A DNA stretch of 64,000 nt from Fidelibacterota bacterium. Lineage in GTDB: Bacteria > Fidelibacterota > UBA8477 > JABMPR01. Location of the stretch: positions 62,001-126,000 of the forward strand of contig JAERTJ010000187.1 of NCBI GenBank assembly GCA_016844945.1, given 5' to 3'. Positions 8,526-18,042 of this stretch are shown in pieces (position 1 is the stretch's first letter; each line of letters starts with the position of its first letter). Under the pieces are notes generated by a model that saw only the letters and a list, made by a program, of their open reading frames with translations, was not told the origin of the DNA and did no database searches. The translations under genes and the position numbers were made by a program.

Positions 8526-11390
8526 ATGAAAATTAAAACTTTATATAAGCTGCTTGTACTCACCGTCCTACTTGGACAAACCCTCTTTGCCCAAAATATG
8601 TGGATGTGGAACCAGCGTACACATCCTGAGCTTGAATGGCAAACCCTGGAAACAGAACACTTTAATATCCATTTTCATCATGGGCTTGATTCCATTGCCA
8701 TGCGGGGGGCTAGAATTGCCGAACAAGCCTACCAACCCACCCTTGATCAGCTGCAATTAGAAGACTTTGGGAAAACAGACATCGTATTCTCTGGTGAAGA
8801 TGAGATTATGAATGGGTTTGCAATGCCCAGTAATCAAATCTTTATCTGGGTCAGCCAGAATGATGTCGCTGGAGGATTTGGTGGCTCTGACAAATGGCTA
8901 AAGCTGGTGATCACCCATGAATTTCAGCATGTCGCCCAGTTCCAGGCGCATCGAACATGGGCTGGTATATGGGCAGGGGCTTCAATCCCGGCCTGGTGGA
9001 TTGAGGGTATGGCAGAATATCTCACCGAAGTCTGGCGGGTAGGTCGTAGTGATTCTCGTATGAAGATTCATACCTATCGCAACACCATGGATCAATTGGG
9101 AGCCCACGATGATGGCTATGCAAAAGTACTGTATCTCGCCTGGAAATATGGGGACTCAACTCTGGTGCAGATTTCCAATCACCGGAAATACATATTTGAA
9201 AAAGATAAAAAGTATCCTTACTGGTATAATTTTAAAACTGCATTCGAGGATGTCACTGGACAATCATTGAAGGATTTCAATGAAGAGTGGCGCAGAGTAA
9301 TGAATACCTACTATTATGGATATAAAGCTCAAAAGGAGAATGTTGAAGAAATTGGTGATCCATTCATCATCAAGGGTTTTTCAAGAGTGACATCTGTAGC
9401 AATTTCAAAGGATTCATCCAGGATTGCCATTGTGGGTCGGACAAGCTCCAAGATGAGGGATTATGGTCTTTATACCCAAAGCACAGACTCCAACAAAACG
9501 GTGGAGGAAATCCATTTTGGTCGATTTTCAGGTAGACCTTCATGGTCGCCTGATAATAGGCAAATGGTTATCGCTGAATACCATCGTGGAAAATATGGTT
9601 CACTGATTCATGACCTCCGCCTCGTTGATCTAGAATCGAAAAAAAAGACCTGGTTAACTCAGGACCTTAGAGCTTTACACCCCATCTATTCAAAGGAAGG
9701 GAAGGGTGTCTTTTTTGTGGCACACCCAGGAGAAACAACACAGATTCACTATCTGGATTTAAATACAATGAAAAGGGTTCAGGTGAGCCAATTCACTGGG
9801 GATGTTCAGATCAAGAGCTTGAATCTCTCTCCTGATGGAATCCAAATCGCATTTATGATTCAAGAGGAAAACGGTGATGTGAATATTGCTGTCATGAATC
9901 TTGATGGAAGTGGGTATAGAAAGGTAACAGACGATCCAGAAGAAGATGTTCGACCTGTTTGGAGTGCCAGCGGTGAATCAATAGTTTTCACATCCTTTCG
10001 GAATTCTACCCCCAACCTTTATCGAGTTGACCTTATGGATTCAACAATCACTCAAATGACAGATGTAGCGGGTGGGATATACTCAATGCAGCGACTTCCC
10101 AACACAGACAAAATTATAGCGGCAACCCTGGGTGATGTGGATTCAGTGAGAATCAGGACTGTTGATGATGACCGTATCGCTCCACAATTATCCCTCAATA
10201 TTCGTGAGCCATATCTTGCCTGGCGAAATAAAACACCAGATATCCAACTGCCTGAGTTTGACTACAGCCAGGATCTTGAAGAATCAGTTCATTCATATAA
10301 GGGAATACGCACTTTCAGACCTCTCTTCAAATTAGTCTGGCCAATTGGTGATGCATTTGTGGCTATGGGAGCCTGGAATGATGCCCTGGGTAAACATTCA
10401 CTTCAGGCTGCACTTGCCCTGCCTTATACGGGACATAAATGGGGAGGGTATTTAGGTTACCTCAACCTCAATCATAAACCAGCTCTCAATATTTATGGGA
10501 CGAATGGAGTTGCATTCAGATTGCAACAAATTGATGGTCAAGAATTTATAGAGTACCAGGATGGGCTAGGTGCAGCCTTCCAACTCCCCCTCAATGCGGG
10601 TAATTCTCTCTCCTCAAATCATCTGCTAAAAGGGAAACTAGCAGCAGTCCAACGCAATCTCACATCTGATGACCCCATTGCTGAATCAATCACATCGGCT
10701 GATACGCGGGAGCTGAATATCTCAATCGACTATCTATGGAAATCCCAACGTCCACACTCCGATGCTTTTTTTCTTCCCAGAGATGGTCAGGGTATACTCC
10801 TGCATGCTGAAAAAACGCTACCAGAGATATGGGGAGACAACAACTTCTGGCAATACTGGGTGGAGGGATTCTTCAACCTTCAAGTTCCTCGATCCCCATT
10901 CGTCTGGTTCAACCGCATGAAATTTGTCGGCCAGGGAGGTGACATTTTAGCACAAGATGCTCTGGGCTTTTCAGAAAGACTACCCTTCTATTATTCAACC
11001 CCCTTTCTGACAACCATCAGAAGTACAGGGTTATTCGATACACCAGAGACATATAACCTCCGGGGGCAAACGGGCGAATATTGGGGTTCTGAATTATTTT
11101 ACGCCACCAGCGAATTGCGTTTCCCCCTCTTTCCTGATCTGCCCGTGGATATATTTGGAATTGGATTTAAAAACTTTACGACAGCCATTTTTTACGATTA
11201 TGCCTATATGCCAGTGGATGATGTTCAACTAGAAACCTATGGAGCCGAGATCAGGTTCATTGTAAGTGCCTTTGATTTGCCATTGGTAACCCTGGCTACA
11301 GGATGGGGTGGGGATAGCAAGTATTGGGAATCGGCTGACGATGATTTGGGGAATCCCTATCTGCGCATGGCTTTAGTAAACCCATTTTGA
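8526..11390 (+). CDS. Exported metalloprotease-like protein with TolB-type propeller and outer-membrane barrel
   Basis: A 954-residue protein starting with a signal peptide that ends near LFAQ (residue 23). Residues about 40-270 form a gluzincin, peptidase-MA-like domain: the zinc motif HEFQH at 131-135, followed by PAWWIEGMAEYLTE (155-168) that should give the third ligand. Residues about 285-560 carry PD40/TolB-like propeller repeats (for example SPDGIQIAFM, SASGESIVFTSF). The last 350 residues look like a beta-barrel and end in ...NPF with terminal Phe, as outer-membrane proteins do. It is likely a surface or periplasmic peptidase anchored in the outer membrane; the substrate is unknown. 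It follows moxR on the same strand. Confidence 0.8.
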   Translation: MKIKTLYKLLVLTVLLGQTLFAQNMWMWNQRTHPELEWQTLETEHFNIHFHHGLDSIAMRGARIAEQAYQPTLDQLQLEDFGKTDIVFSGEDEIMNGFAMPSNQIFIWVSQNDVAGGFGGSDKWLKLVITHEFQHVAQFQAHRTWAGIWAGASIPAWWIEGMAEYLTEVWRVGRSDSRMKIHTYRNTMDQLGAHDDGYAKVLYLAWKYGDSTLVQISNHRKYIFEKDKKYPYWYNFKTAFEDVTGQSLKDFNEEWRRVMNTYYYGYKAQKENVEEIGDPFIIKGFSRVTSVAISKDSSRIAIVGRTSSKMRDYGLYTQSTDSNKTVEEIHFGRFSGRPSWSPDNRQMVIAEYHRGKYGSLIHDLRLVDLESKKKTWLTQDLRALHPIYSKEGKGVFFVAHPGETTQIHYLDLNTMKRVQVSQFTGDVQIKSLNLSPDGIQIAFMIQEENGDVNIAVMNLDGSGYRKVTDDPEEDVRPVWSASGESIVFTSFRNSTPNLYRVDLMDSTITQMTDVAGGIYSMQRLPNTDKIIAATLGDVDSVRIRTVDDDRIAPQLSLNIREPYLAWRNKTPDIQLPEFDYSQDLEESVHSYKGIRTFRPLFKLVWPIGDAFVAMGAWNDALGKHSLQAALALPYTGHKWGGYLGYLNLNHKPALNIYGTNGVAFRLQQIDGQEFIEYQDGLGAAFQLPLNAGNSLSSNHLLKGKLAAVQRNLTSDDPIAESITSADTRELNISIDYLWKSQRPHSDAFFLPRDGQGILLHAEKTLPEIWGDNNFWQYWVEGFFNLQVPRSPFVWFNRMKFVGQGGDILAQDALGFSERLPFYYSTPFLTTIRSTGLFDTPETYNLRGQTGEYWGSELFYATSELRFPLFPDLPVDIFGIGFKNFTTAIFYDYAYMPVDDVQLETYGAEIRFIVSAFDLPLVTLATGWGGDSKYWESADDDLGNPYLRMALVNPF

Positions 11391-11446
11391 GTTAGGAGCC
11401 AGGAATGATTGGGATTCATAATGATCCCAAGTAGTTAATAATATTT

Positions 11447-12091
11447 ATGAAAACTTATAATACATATCTGTTTGATGCCGATGGGACGCTGTTTGATACG
11501 GCTGATCTAGTTGTTCATTGTTTTCAATATGTTGCCACTAGACATTTTGATAAGGACTTATCCAGGGAGGTTATTCTATCAGGATATGGCTTACCCCTCA
11601 AGGGACAGCTTTTGCATCACCTGGGGGAGGACATTGATATTGATTCAATTCTGGAGGACTTTATCTCCTATCAATTAAAAATTCTGGATGAAAATGTGAG
11701 TTTATTCCCAGGTGTATCAGAAACCCTGAGCGCACTGAAAGCTCAAGGAAAGAAACTGGCAATCGTCACCTCAAGGAAGCGATACACAACCACTCGCATG
11801 CTTGAGTTAACTGGGATAAGTCAATATTTCAATGCAGTAGTGAACCCTGAGGATACGACCATCCATAAACCCGAGGCTGAGCCTGCTCTACTGGCTTTGA
11901 AGCGCATGGGGGCAGAGAGTAATGAGTCACTTTTTATAGGGGATTCACAATTTGATATTCTTTGTGGTCAACGCGCTGGAATGGAGACCGCTTTTGTTAA
12001 CTGGAGTCATCTCGATGTAAATGATTTTCCAACCCAGCCCACCTGGAGAATAGATATCATGCAAGATCTTTTAAATGGTGCCATAGATTAA
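11447..12091 (+). CDS. HAD-superfamily hydrolase (phosphoglycolate phosphatase-like)
   Basis: A 214-residue haloacid dehalogenase-type phosphatase. Motif I is FDADGTLFDT with D10 as nucleophile and D12 as acid/base, motif II is VTSR (T108-S109), motif III is the lysine of HKPEAEP (K141), and motif IV is GDSQFD (D166, D170). The alpha-helical cap between residues 18 and 85 is of the Gph/PpaX type. It probably removes phosphate from a small cytoplasmic metabolite; the substrate cannot be read from sequence. It lies between the propeller protease and the DUF58 gene on the same strand. Confidence 0.87.
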   Translation: MKTYNTYLFDADGTLFDTADLVVHCFQYVATRHFDKDLSREVILSGYGLPLKGQLLHHLGEDIDIDSILEDFISYQLKILDENVSLFPGVSETLSALKAQGKKLAIVTSRKRYTTTRMLELTGISQYFNAVVNPEDTTIHKPEAEPALLALKRMGAESNESLFIGDSQFDILCGQRAGMETAFVNWSHLDVNDFPTQPTWRIDIMQDLLNGAID

Positions 12092-12171
12092 TGGATAGTT
12101 GAATAGATGCATAGCAAGAAAGATATCAAAATAAACCCCAAGAATTTTGCCCAGAACGGTTAACATAATCC

Positions 12172-13062
12172 ATGGATAAACGTAAATATTTAAATCCCCG
12201 TACTCTGGCAACCCTGGCGAATATGCAGCTCAGGGCACGGATGGTCGTGGAGGGGTTTATTGTTGGGCTGCATAAAAGTCCCTATCACGGATTCTCAGTT
12301 GAATTTGCAGAACATCGAGCCTACGGACCCGGTGATAATTTGCGTTATCTGGATTGGCGATTGTATGGTAAAACAGATCGATTCTATGTGAAGCAGTTTG
12401 AAGAGGAAACCAATCTCAAAGCTCACATCATGCTGGATATGTCAAAATCCATGGCCTATGGGTCGGCTGAAATTACAAAATTACAGTATGGAAGTTATCT
12501 GTCTGCCTCACTCACCTATTTGTTGCTGAGACAACAGGATGCCGTTGGGTTGACACTATTTGATACAAAGATTCGCACCCATATCCGACCCTCTTCCAGA
12601 CCTTCTATGCTCAATAATATTTTGAGTCATCTGGAACATGTTACCCCAGGGGAGCAAACTGCCATTGGTCACAGTTTGCATCATCTGGCTGATCGCATCA
12701 ATCGTAGAGGCTTGGTCATCATCATTTCTGATATGCTGGATGACCTGGATAATATTTTAAATGGTCTCAAACATTTTCGTCATGACCGCCATGAGGTGTT
12801 GGTCTTTCATATCCTGGATCCCCGAGAAGTCGATTTTGCCTTTGATGCTCAGGCAAAGTTTAAGGATATGGAGTCTGGGGAAATTCTAGCGACAGAGCCA
12901 TGGCATATCCAGAAAGATTATCAGGTCGCTGTGGAAAAATTCCGAACCATGCTGGGTGCCCGTGCGCGGGAGCAACATGTGGATTACGTCCCCCTCACCA
13001 CGGATCAAGCTCTTGATGTGGCGTTGTTAGCTTATCTAAACAAACGAAGAAGTTTAAGATAA
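12172..13062 (+). CDS. DUF58 domain protein (von Willebrand A-like), MoxR partner
   Basis: A 296-residue DUF58 protein. The hallmark is GDNLRYLDWRLYGKTDRFYV followed by KQFEEETNL, and then a von Willebrand A-type core with a MIDAS-like DMSKSMAYGS where DxSxS binds metal. No membrane segment was seen, so it is probably cytoplasmic or peripheral. DUF58 proteins almost always occur with a MoxR ATPase, and one lies upstream at 7394; the pair is thought to remodel or activate other envelope proteins. Here the pair is split by a protease-propeller gene and a HAD gene. The stop overlaps a palindrome that belongs to the next transcript. Confidence 0.9.
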   Translation: MDKRKYLNPRTLATLANMQLRARMVVEGFIVGLHKSPYHGFSVEFAEHRAYGPGDNLRYLDWRLYGKTDRFYVKQFEEETNLKAHIMLDMSKSMAYGSAEITKLQYGSYLSASLTYLLLRQQDAVGLTLFDTKIRTHIRPSSRPSMLNNILSHLEHVTPGEQTAIGHSLHHLADRINRRGLVIIISDMLDDLDNILNGLKHFRHDRHEVLVFHILDPREVDFAFDAQAKFKDMESGEILATEPWHIQKDYQVAVEKFRTMLGARAREQHVDYVPLTTDQALDVALLAYLNKRRSLR

Positions 13063-13105
13063 CGTGACAAATTCACGTTGACATTTCATTATTCAATGTT
13101 ATATT
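13061..13105 (+). promoter_or_regulatory. Promoter with palindrome before the AAA/RloB module
   Basis: TTGACA at 13078-13083 and TATATT at 13100-13105 are separated by 16 bases. A perfect inverted repeat, AACGTGA (13061-13067) and TCACGTT (13073-13079), runs into the -35 box, so a repressor bound there would block the promoter. The 70 bases after it are very AT-rich. Confidence 0.6.
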
Positions 13106-13152
13106 TTTAAACACAAAATAATTATTATATATAAAGTGAAAAGATCACTCCT

Positions 13153-14517
13153 ATGTTAATACGATTTTCTCTACAAAACATGTATTCTTTTGGAGAACCC
13201 AGAGAGTTTAATATGCTTCCTGCTCCAAGGTATAGTCGCCTTAAACATCATAAATACTCTCGAGGTAAATTCAACGTTTTAAAAATGGCTGCGATATATG
13301 GCGCTAATGGTGCTGGAAAATCAAATTTAGTTCATGCATTAGCATCTTTACAGCGCATCATTATTAATGAAGAAGTGCCTTCATATTTTTCCGATGATAA
13401 GTTTAAGTTTTGGGTACAGGATAAGGGTAGGCCGCAAATTCTTGAAGTAGAATTTTTACAAAAGGGTACTGCGTATTTGTATAGCCTAGAAATAAAGGAT
13501 AATTCAATTTTATCCGAGGAATTGTATCGATCTGGGTTAGGTAGCATTGATGATGTATTATTATATCGACGAAAAAGTTCAAAAAAAAATCAGCGTGCAA
13601 AAATTACTTCAGGGCTGTTTGAAAAGGATGAAGAGAGTAAAGTACTAAAGTCTGTAATTGAAAAAAATTTACTAAAACCTAATAAACCCCTATTGAAACT
13701 TCTAACAGCCTTAGATAACAAGAATTTAGTGGAGGTAAAAAAAGCGTACAGTTGGTTTGCCAATACACTTCACATTTTATCTCCGGATTCTAAACCTTCA
13801 GAAATAGCTCACGCAATAGATAGTGATGAGCAATTTCGACATTATGCAAATAATATCATGTGTTCTTTTAACCTTGGAATTCAGAAGATTAAAACTGAGA
13901 AAACTTCGTTTCATGATTTTTTCAAATCTGAGGAAAAAAAGTTTCTCGAGAATATTATTCAGGATGTTGAAGGTGCCCCAAATAAAAGAATTCAGTTGTT
14001 TAACAATTCTGGTGATGCTATTACAGTCGCTAAAGACGGTGAGGATATTATAGTCAAGCAACTTATGATAGAACACGGCAGGCTTGGTGATCATGTAGAT
14101 TTCCGCTTGGATGATGAATCTGATGGTACTATCAGATTGCTAGATTTTATACCGGCTTTTAAAGATATTATATCCGATGAGAAGGTCTATGTAATAGACG
14201 AAATCGAGAGGAGTATTCACCCACTCTTAATAAAAGGACTCGTCCAAAAATTTTCACTGGACACTAAAACAAAAGGTCAATTGATTTTTACCACACATGA
14301 ATCCAATTTACTCGATCAAGAAGATTTACGTCAGGATGAGATTTGGTTCACAGAGAAAGATTTGAACGGTGGAACTGATATCTATTCCTTAAGCGACTTT
14401 AAAATTCATAATACTATCGATATCCGTAAAGGGTATTTAGCTGGAAGATATGGGTCTGTCCCATTTCTAGGCAATTTGTCAGATTTGAATTGGCATGAGT
14501 ATGTTGAATCCATCTAG
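13153..14517 (+). CDS. AAA-family ATPase of an RloA/AbiLi-type defence module
   Basis: A 454-residue ABC-like AAA ATPase of the AAA_15/AAA_21 group. Walker A is YGANGAGKSNL (49-59), the Walker B is VYVIDEIERSIHP (about 345-357), and the switch histidine is TTHESNLLDQ. The C terminus has EIWFTEKD and YSLSDFK, seen in ATPases paired with RloB. In lactococcal AbiL and in RloA/RloB pairs such an ATPase acts with an RloB partner in abortive infection. The RloB gene overlaps its end by 23 bases. Hand counts of sampled lines give about 28-40% GC against about 50% in the DUF58 gene, which supports horizontal acquisition. Confidence 0.88.
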   Translation: MLIRFSLQNMYSFGEPREFNMLPAPRYSRLKHHKYSRGKFNVLKMAAIYGANGAGKSNLVHALASLQRIIINEEVPSYFSDDKFKFWVQDKGRPQILEVEFLQKGTAYLYSLEIKDNSILSEELYRSGLGSIDDVLLYRRKSSKKNQRAKITSGLFEKDEESKVLKSVIEKNLLKPNKPLLKLLTALDNKNLVEVKKAYSWFANTLHILSPDSKPSEIAHAIDSDEQFRHYANNIMCSFNLGIQKIKTEKTSFHDFFKSEEKKFLENIIQDVEGAPNKRIQLFNNSGDAITVAKDGEDIIVKQLMIEHGRLGDHVDFRLDDESDGTIRLLDFIPAFKDIISDEKVYVIDEIERSIHPLLIKGLVQKFSLDTKTKGQLIFTTHESNLLDQEDLRQDEIWFTEKDLNGGTDIYSLSDFKIHNTIDIRKGYLAGRYGSVPFLGNLSDLNWHEYVESI

Positions 14518-15157
14518 ACTTTTTTCTAGGGAGGATCCATCTCGAGATGCAAAACTATTCGTAATTTACTGTGAGGGTAAAAATAGAGAGCCTGACTATT
14601 TTAAATTCTTTAATCGATTATCATCACAGATTCGATTTGAAATTGTACCAGCTGAGCAGCATGGTAATAATTCCCCGACAGGGTTGTTTGCACAAGCAGA
14701 AGTAGATATAATTGCATCGAATGAGAACCCTGAGCCTAAATATGATATAGAACCCGAAGATGAAGTCTGGTTCGTCATCGATACAGATACATGGGGTGAA
14801 AAAATTAGAGAGCTCCGAACATCTATTGCAATTCACGAAAAGTGGTTCATAGCCCAAAGCAATCCATGTTTTGAAGTCTGGCTTTATTTTCATTTTATGG
14901 AAAAAATCCCAGAAATAGAAGAGATTGACACCTGTAAAGCATGGAAATCATTTCTTCCTGATGAAGTAATCCCTGGTGGATTTGATAGTAGAAAACACTC
15001 AATCTTTATCAGCAATGCAATATCAAATGCAAAGAACTGCTATATAGAATCAGGAGCAGAGCCAGCGGTGGGGACCACAGAAGTATTTAAACTTGCAGAT
15101 AATTTCTTCTCATTAGTGAAAGAAAAAATTGAAACGATCAGGGAAATTGTTGAATAG
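14495..15157 (+). CDS. rloB: RloB family protein (AbiLii-like), probable nuclease partner
   Basis: A 220-residue RloB-domain protein (PF13707 type). Motifs are FVIYCEGKNREPDYFKFF (22-39, with E27), WFVIDTDTWG with D95 and D97, and SNPCFEVWLYFHF (121-133). The first two resemble the glutamate and DxD metal sites of Toprim-type enzymes, so a nuclease activity is plausible but is an inference. It overlaps the AAA ATPase by 23 bases, with a second possible start at 14501, and shares its low GC. The two genes form a complete AbiL-like toxin or anti-phage pair. No third gene belongs to the unit: the next gene is a TonB receptor with different composition. Confidence 0.87.
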   Translation: MSMLNPSRLFSREDPSRDAKLFVIYCEGKNREPDYFKFFNRLSSQIRFEIVPAEQHGNNSPTGLFAQAEVDIIASNENPEPKYDIEPEDEVWFVIDTDTWGEKIRELRTSIAIHEKWFIAQSNPCFEVWLYFHFMEKIPEIEEIDTCKAWKSFLPDEVIPGGFDSRKHSIFISNAISNAKNCYIESGAEPAVGTTEVFKLADNFFSLVKEKIETIREIVE

Positions 15158-15230
15158 CACTCAAACTTATCCCTGATGTTCCCTTTACCCAATGTCAAAA
15201 TTTGAAAACTATTCAACAAAATAAACATCA

Positions 15231-17444
15231 ATGAAACATAAGATCACGTATAGCTATTTGCCATTCGGGCGGAGTATGATTGCCATCCTTTTTGGGTCGG
15301 TTTTCACTGCCTTTGGGTACGGGCAATCGGACCTGGCTATATCTGGTCGAGTAACCGATGCGAAAAGTGGCCAGGGACTTCCTGGTGTGAATATACACAT
15401 TCAGAGTAGTTCCATGGGTACTACATCTGATCTGGAGGGGTATTACCAGCTATCAAATATTCCACCTGGACTGTATCAACTCTCCTTTTCCATGATGGGT
15501 TATGCACCTCACACTGAAAAAGTAGCCATAACTGATCAGATGGTACTGGAATTGGATGTGTCTTTAAAATCAAACGTGCTGGCTTCTCCACAAGTTGTGG
15601 TGACTTCAAGTCGTAAGGAACAGGACATCCTGGAATCACCCTTTTCAGTCTCCGCCATTGGTCCACGTGAGATTCAAGCGAAAGCAGTTGTCAATATGGT
15701 TGATATCCTATCCTATGAATCAGGGGTATCAACAATTAAAGGACAATTAAATATCCGAGGTACCTCTGGCTATACCATGGGCGCCGGTACGCGTTCGTTA
15801 CTACTTCTGGATGGGGTTCCCATGCTGGGTAGTGCTGCAGGTAATGTTACCTGGGCAACTGTCCCAACTTCTGAAGTAGATCGTGTAGAGGTTGTCAAAT
15901 CAGGTGGATCAGCCATGTATGGATCAAGTGCCATGGGTGGTGTTGTCAATATCATCACGCGTAATGCACCGCGCGATCCAGAAACTCGGGTTTCAACCAA
16001 ATTGGGTATCTACAGTCATCCCAGAGTGGATGAGTGGCGCTGGCGTGATTCCAGGGGATTATTATATAATACCGAGATTTCACACTCACGAAATATTGGA
16101 AATCATGCTGCCTGGATCAGGGTCCAAAAGCGTAGAGATGATGGGTTTATGGAATTGAATTGGGAGGAAGCACTCAATATTTCCAGTAAAATTAAATTGA
16201 ACTTTGGAAATGCTCATTCAGCAGCCGTATTCGTAAACTTTCTCGATGACAAACTTGGGTTAACCTCAATCTGGAAGAGTTCTGCCAGTCCGTTTGAAGC
16301 ACCTGAGGGCTCCAAATTGGATGGAACTCAGGGTCAGAAGATGGTTCTGAATGGGCATTATAATTATGTTTATTCTCCTAATCTGGTTATAAAAGTCAAG
16401 GGGAGCGGCTACTGGAATTCCTGGGAAAACTTTGGCGTGGATCCAGATTACTCAACTGAAAATAGATTTTATGAAGAAGTACAGGCCAGTAAGACTTGGT
16501 CAGATAGTTTTAGTAGTATTTTTGGATTAACCATGCAACAGAATGGGGTGGAAGCCCAAATTTTTGGGGAGCACACCAGCAGTTCACTTGCATCATTCGT
16601 GTTGTTTGAGAAAAGACTAAACAAATTTACTATCTCTATGGGATCACGTTGGGAAACCTACCAGGTGGATGGTAAGAAGCAAGATCAGGTATTTTCACCT
16701 CAGCTTGCATTAAACTGGAAACCCTCTCCCTGGGTGGGGATGCGCATTTCAACAGGCAAGGGTTTCAGGGTTCCCACCGTAGCTGAAATGTTTACATCAG
16801 CCCGACGGAGTATTTTTACCGTTGAACCCAATCCTGATTTGATATCGGAGACAAGTATCAATCGAGAATTTGGACTTACCCTGCTTGCCGGTCAAATGGG
16901 TGTAGTGGATCTGTTAAAACTGGATGCAGCTGTTTTTCATAACAGGTTTGAAAATTTCATTGAACCTGTCCCGGACTCGGATGCAGTTATTCATTTTACA
17001 AATATTGCTGATGCCAGGATTTTAGGATTAGAGGTTGGTCTGGGTATGAGTGCTTTTGATAATCTCCTTGATTATAAATCTGCTCTCACCGTTTTGGATC
17101 CAGTTGAATTGGATAATGAGGGTGAAATAGTGGATACCCTCTCATACCGTCACAGATATCATTGGGTAAACGCAATAGGCCTTCACTTCTGGGGTGTGGA
17201 TGCTTCAATTGAATATCGATATCTCAGCCGCATGGAGAGTGTTGAACTTTTTCAGGAAATTGAGATTACCGGTCAGGATGCCCGTGTCCCTATTCACGTC
17301 TGGAATGCAGGTGTTGGAACAGCCTATAAGGACTGGCAATTTCTCTTTCGGGTGGAAAATGTATTCCAATACTATTATACACAGCTTGAGCGTAATATTG
17401 AAGAAGAGCGTATCGCCACCTTCTCCATTGAAAGGCGGTTTTAA
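15231..17444 (+). CDS. TonB-dependent outer-membrane receptor
   Basis: A 737-residue receptor. After a signal peptide ending near GYGQ (about residue 31) comes a carboxypeptidase-regulatory-like domain (ISGRVTDAKSGQGLPGVNIH, residues about 36-110), then the plug domain (VVVTSSRKEQDI through GGVVNIITRN, about 120-245) and the barrel, ending in ERRF with a terminal aromatic residue. It takes up a large or scarce ligand across the outer membrane using TonB energy. The ligand is unknown; the modest size suggests a siderophore, vitamin or small glycan more than a SusC-type polysaccharide system, and no SusD is present. A small lipoprotein overlaps its stop. Confidence 0.93.
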   Translation: MKHKITYSYLPFGRSMIAILFGSVFTAFGYGQSDLAISGRVTDAKSGQGLPGVNIHIQSSSMGTTSDLEGYYQLSNIPPGLYQLSFSMMGYAPHTEKVAITDQMVLELDVSLKSNVLASPQVVVTSSRKEQDILESPFSVSAIGPREIQAKAVVNMVDILSYESGVSTIKGQLNIRGTSGYTMGAGTRSLLLLDGVPMLGSAAGNVTWATVPTSEVDRVEVVKSGGSAMYGSSAMGGVVNIITRNAPRDPETRVSTKLGIYSHPRVDEWRWRDSRGLLYNTEISHSRNIGNHAAWIRVQKRRDDGFMELNWEEALNISSKIKLNFGNAHSAAVFVNFLDDKLGLTSIWKSSASPFEAPEGSKLDGTQGQKMVLNGHYNYVYSPNLVIKVKGSGYWNSWENFGVDPDYSTENRFYEEVQASKTWSDSFSSIFGLTMQQNGVEAQIFGEHTSSSLASFVLFEKRLNKFTISMGSRWETYQVDGKKQDQVFSPQLALNWKPSPWVGMRISTGKGFRVPTVAEMFTSARRSIFTVEPNPDLISETSINREFGLTLLAGQMGVVDLLKLDAAVFHNRFENFIEPVPDSDAVIHFTNIADARILGLEVGLGMSAFDNLLDYKSALTVLDPVELDNEGEIVDTLSYRHRYHWVNAIGLHFWGVDASIEYRYLSRMESVELFQEIEITGQDARVPIHVWNAGVGTAYKDWQFLFRVENVFQYYYTQLERNIEEERIATFSIERRF

Positions 17445-17905
17445 TGCGATTCTCAATTTCAATTTTGTTCCTGTTGCTCATCTCCTTGACTGCCTGTGAA
17501 GAACCTGATAGTCTTGAAGCAATTGCTGGTGTTACGGGAGTGGTGCAATTTAATCCGGTCTGGCCAGATTCTCTGGCAGGTGCCGTGATTGCAGTTTTTG
17601 ATAAGGGGTTAGATTTTGCACGCATTGATGATCCGGACTATCAGGTCATAGATTACTTTATTACTTATGGTGACCCAATAAGTCCAGGGGTTGAGAGCGC
17701 TGACTACTTTATTCAACTAGAACCCGGGGAGTATCAGCTCATGGTGATCGGCCTACTGGTTGATCCTGCTCAATTGCTGGCTAATGAGGAGTTGTTTCAG
17801 AACATTCAAAACTACATCGTCGTGCCAGAATACACTGCGCCCAGAGGGATTATAATTCAAGAAAAACAAATTCTTGAACAGACTCTCTGGTCTGTTCAGT
17901 TTTAA
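17444..17905 (+). CDS. Small lipoprotein next to the TonB receptor
   Basis: A 153-residue protein with a lipoprotein leader ending LISLTAC (Cys18). The start shares one base with the receptor's stop (TAATG), so the two are translationally coupled and probably work together at the outer membrane. The mature part has no recognised domain; it is predicted to be mostly beta-strand, with GVVQFNPVWPDSLAGA and a YFIQLEPGEYQLMVIG segment that recalls carboxypeptidase-regulatory or Ig-like folds. A ligand-capture or assembly role for the receptor is an inference from position only. Confidence 0.75.
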   Translation: MRFSISILFLLLISLTACEEPDSLEAIAGVTGVVQFNPVWPDSLAGAVIAVFDKGLDFARIDDPDYQVIDYFITYGDPISPGVESADYFIQLEPGEYQLMVIGLLVDPAQLLANEELFQNIQNYIVVPEYTAPRGIIIQEKQILEQTLWSVQF

Positions 17906-18042
17906 TACACAATCCGAGCTATTTTACTAAGGCACATTTTAATTTGCTATCACCCAATGCGCTTCTAATTTAGGTGATCACAATCATTCATATACGGATA
18001 TTCAAGTCAATTCTGTATTTAGACAATAAACAAGGAGAGAAA

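Noticed and set aside
13153-15157. Septu or OLD-Gabija type defence
   Set aside because: The second gene has the RloB motifs SNPCFEVWLYFHF and CEGK and no HNH or UvrD helicase features.
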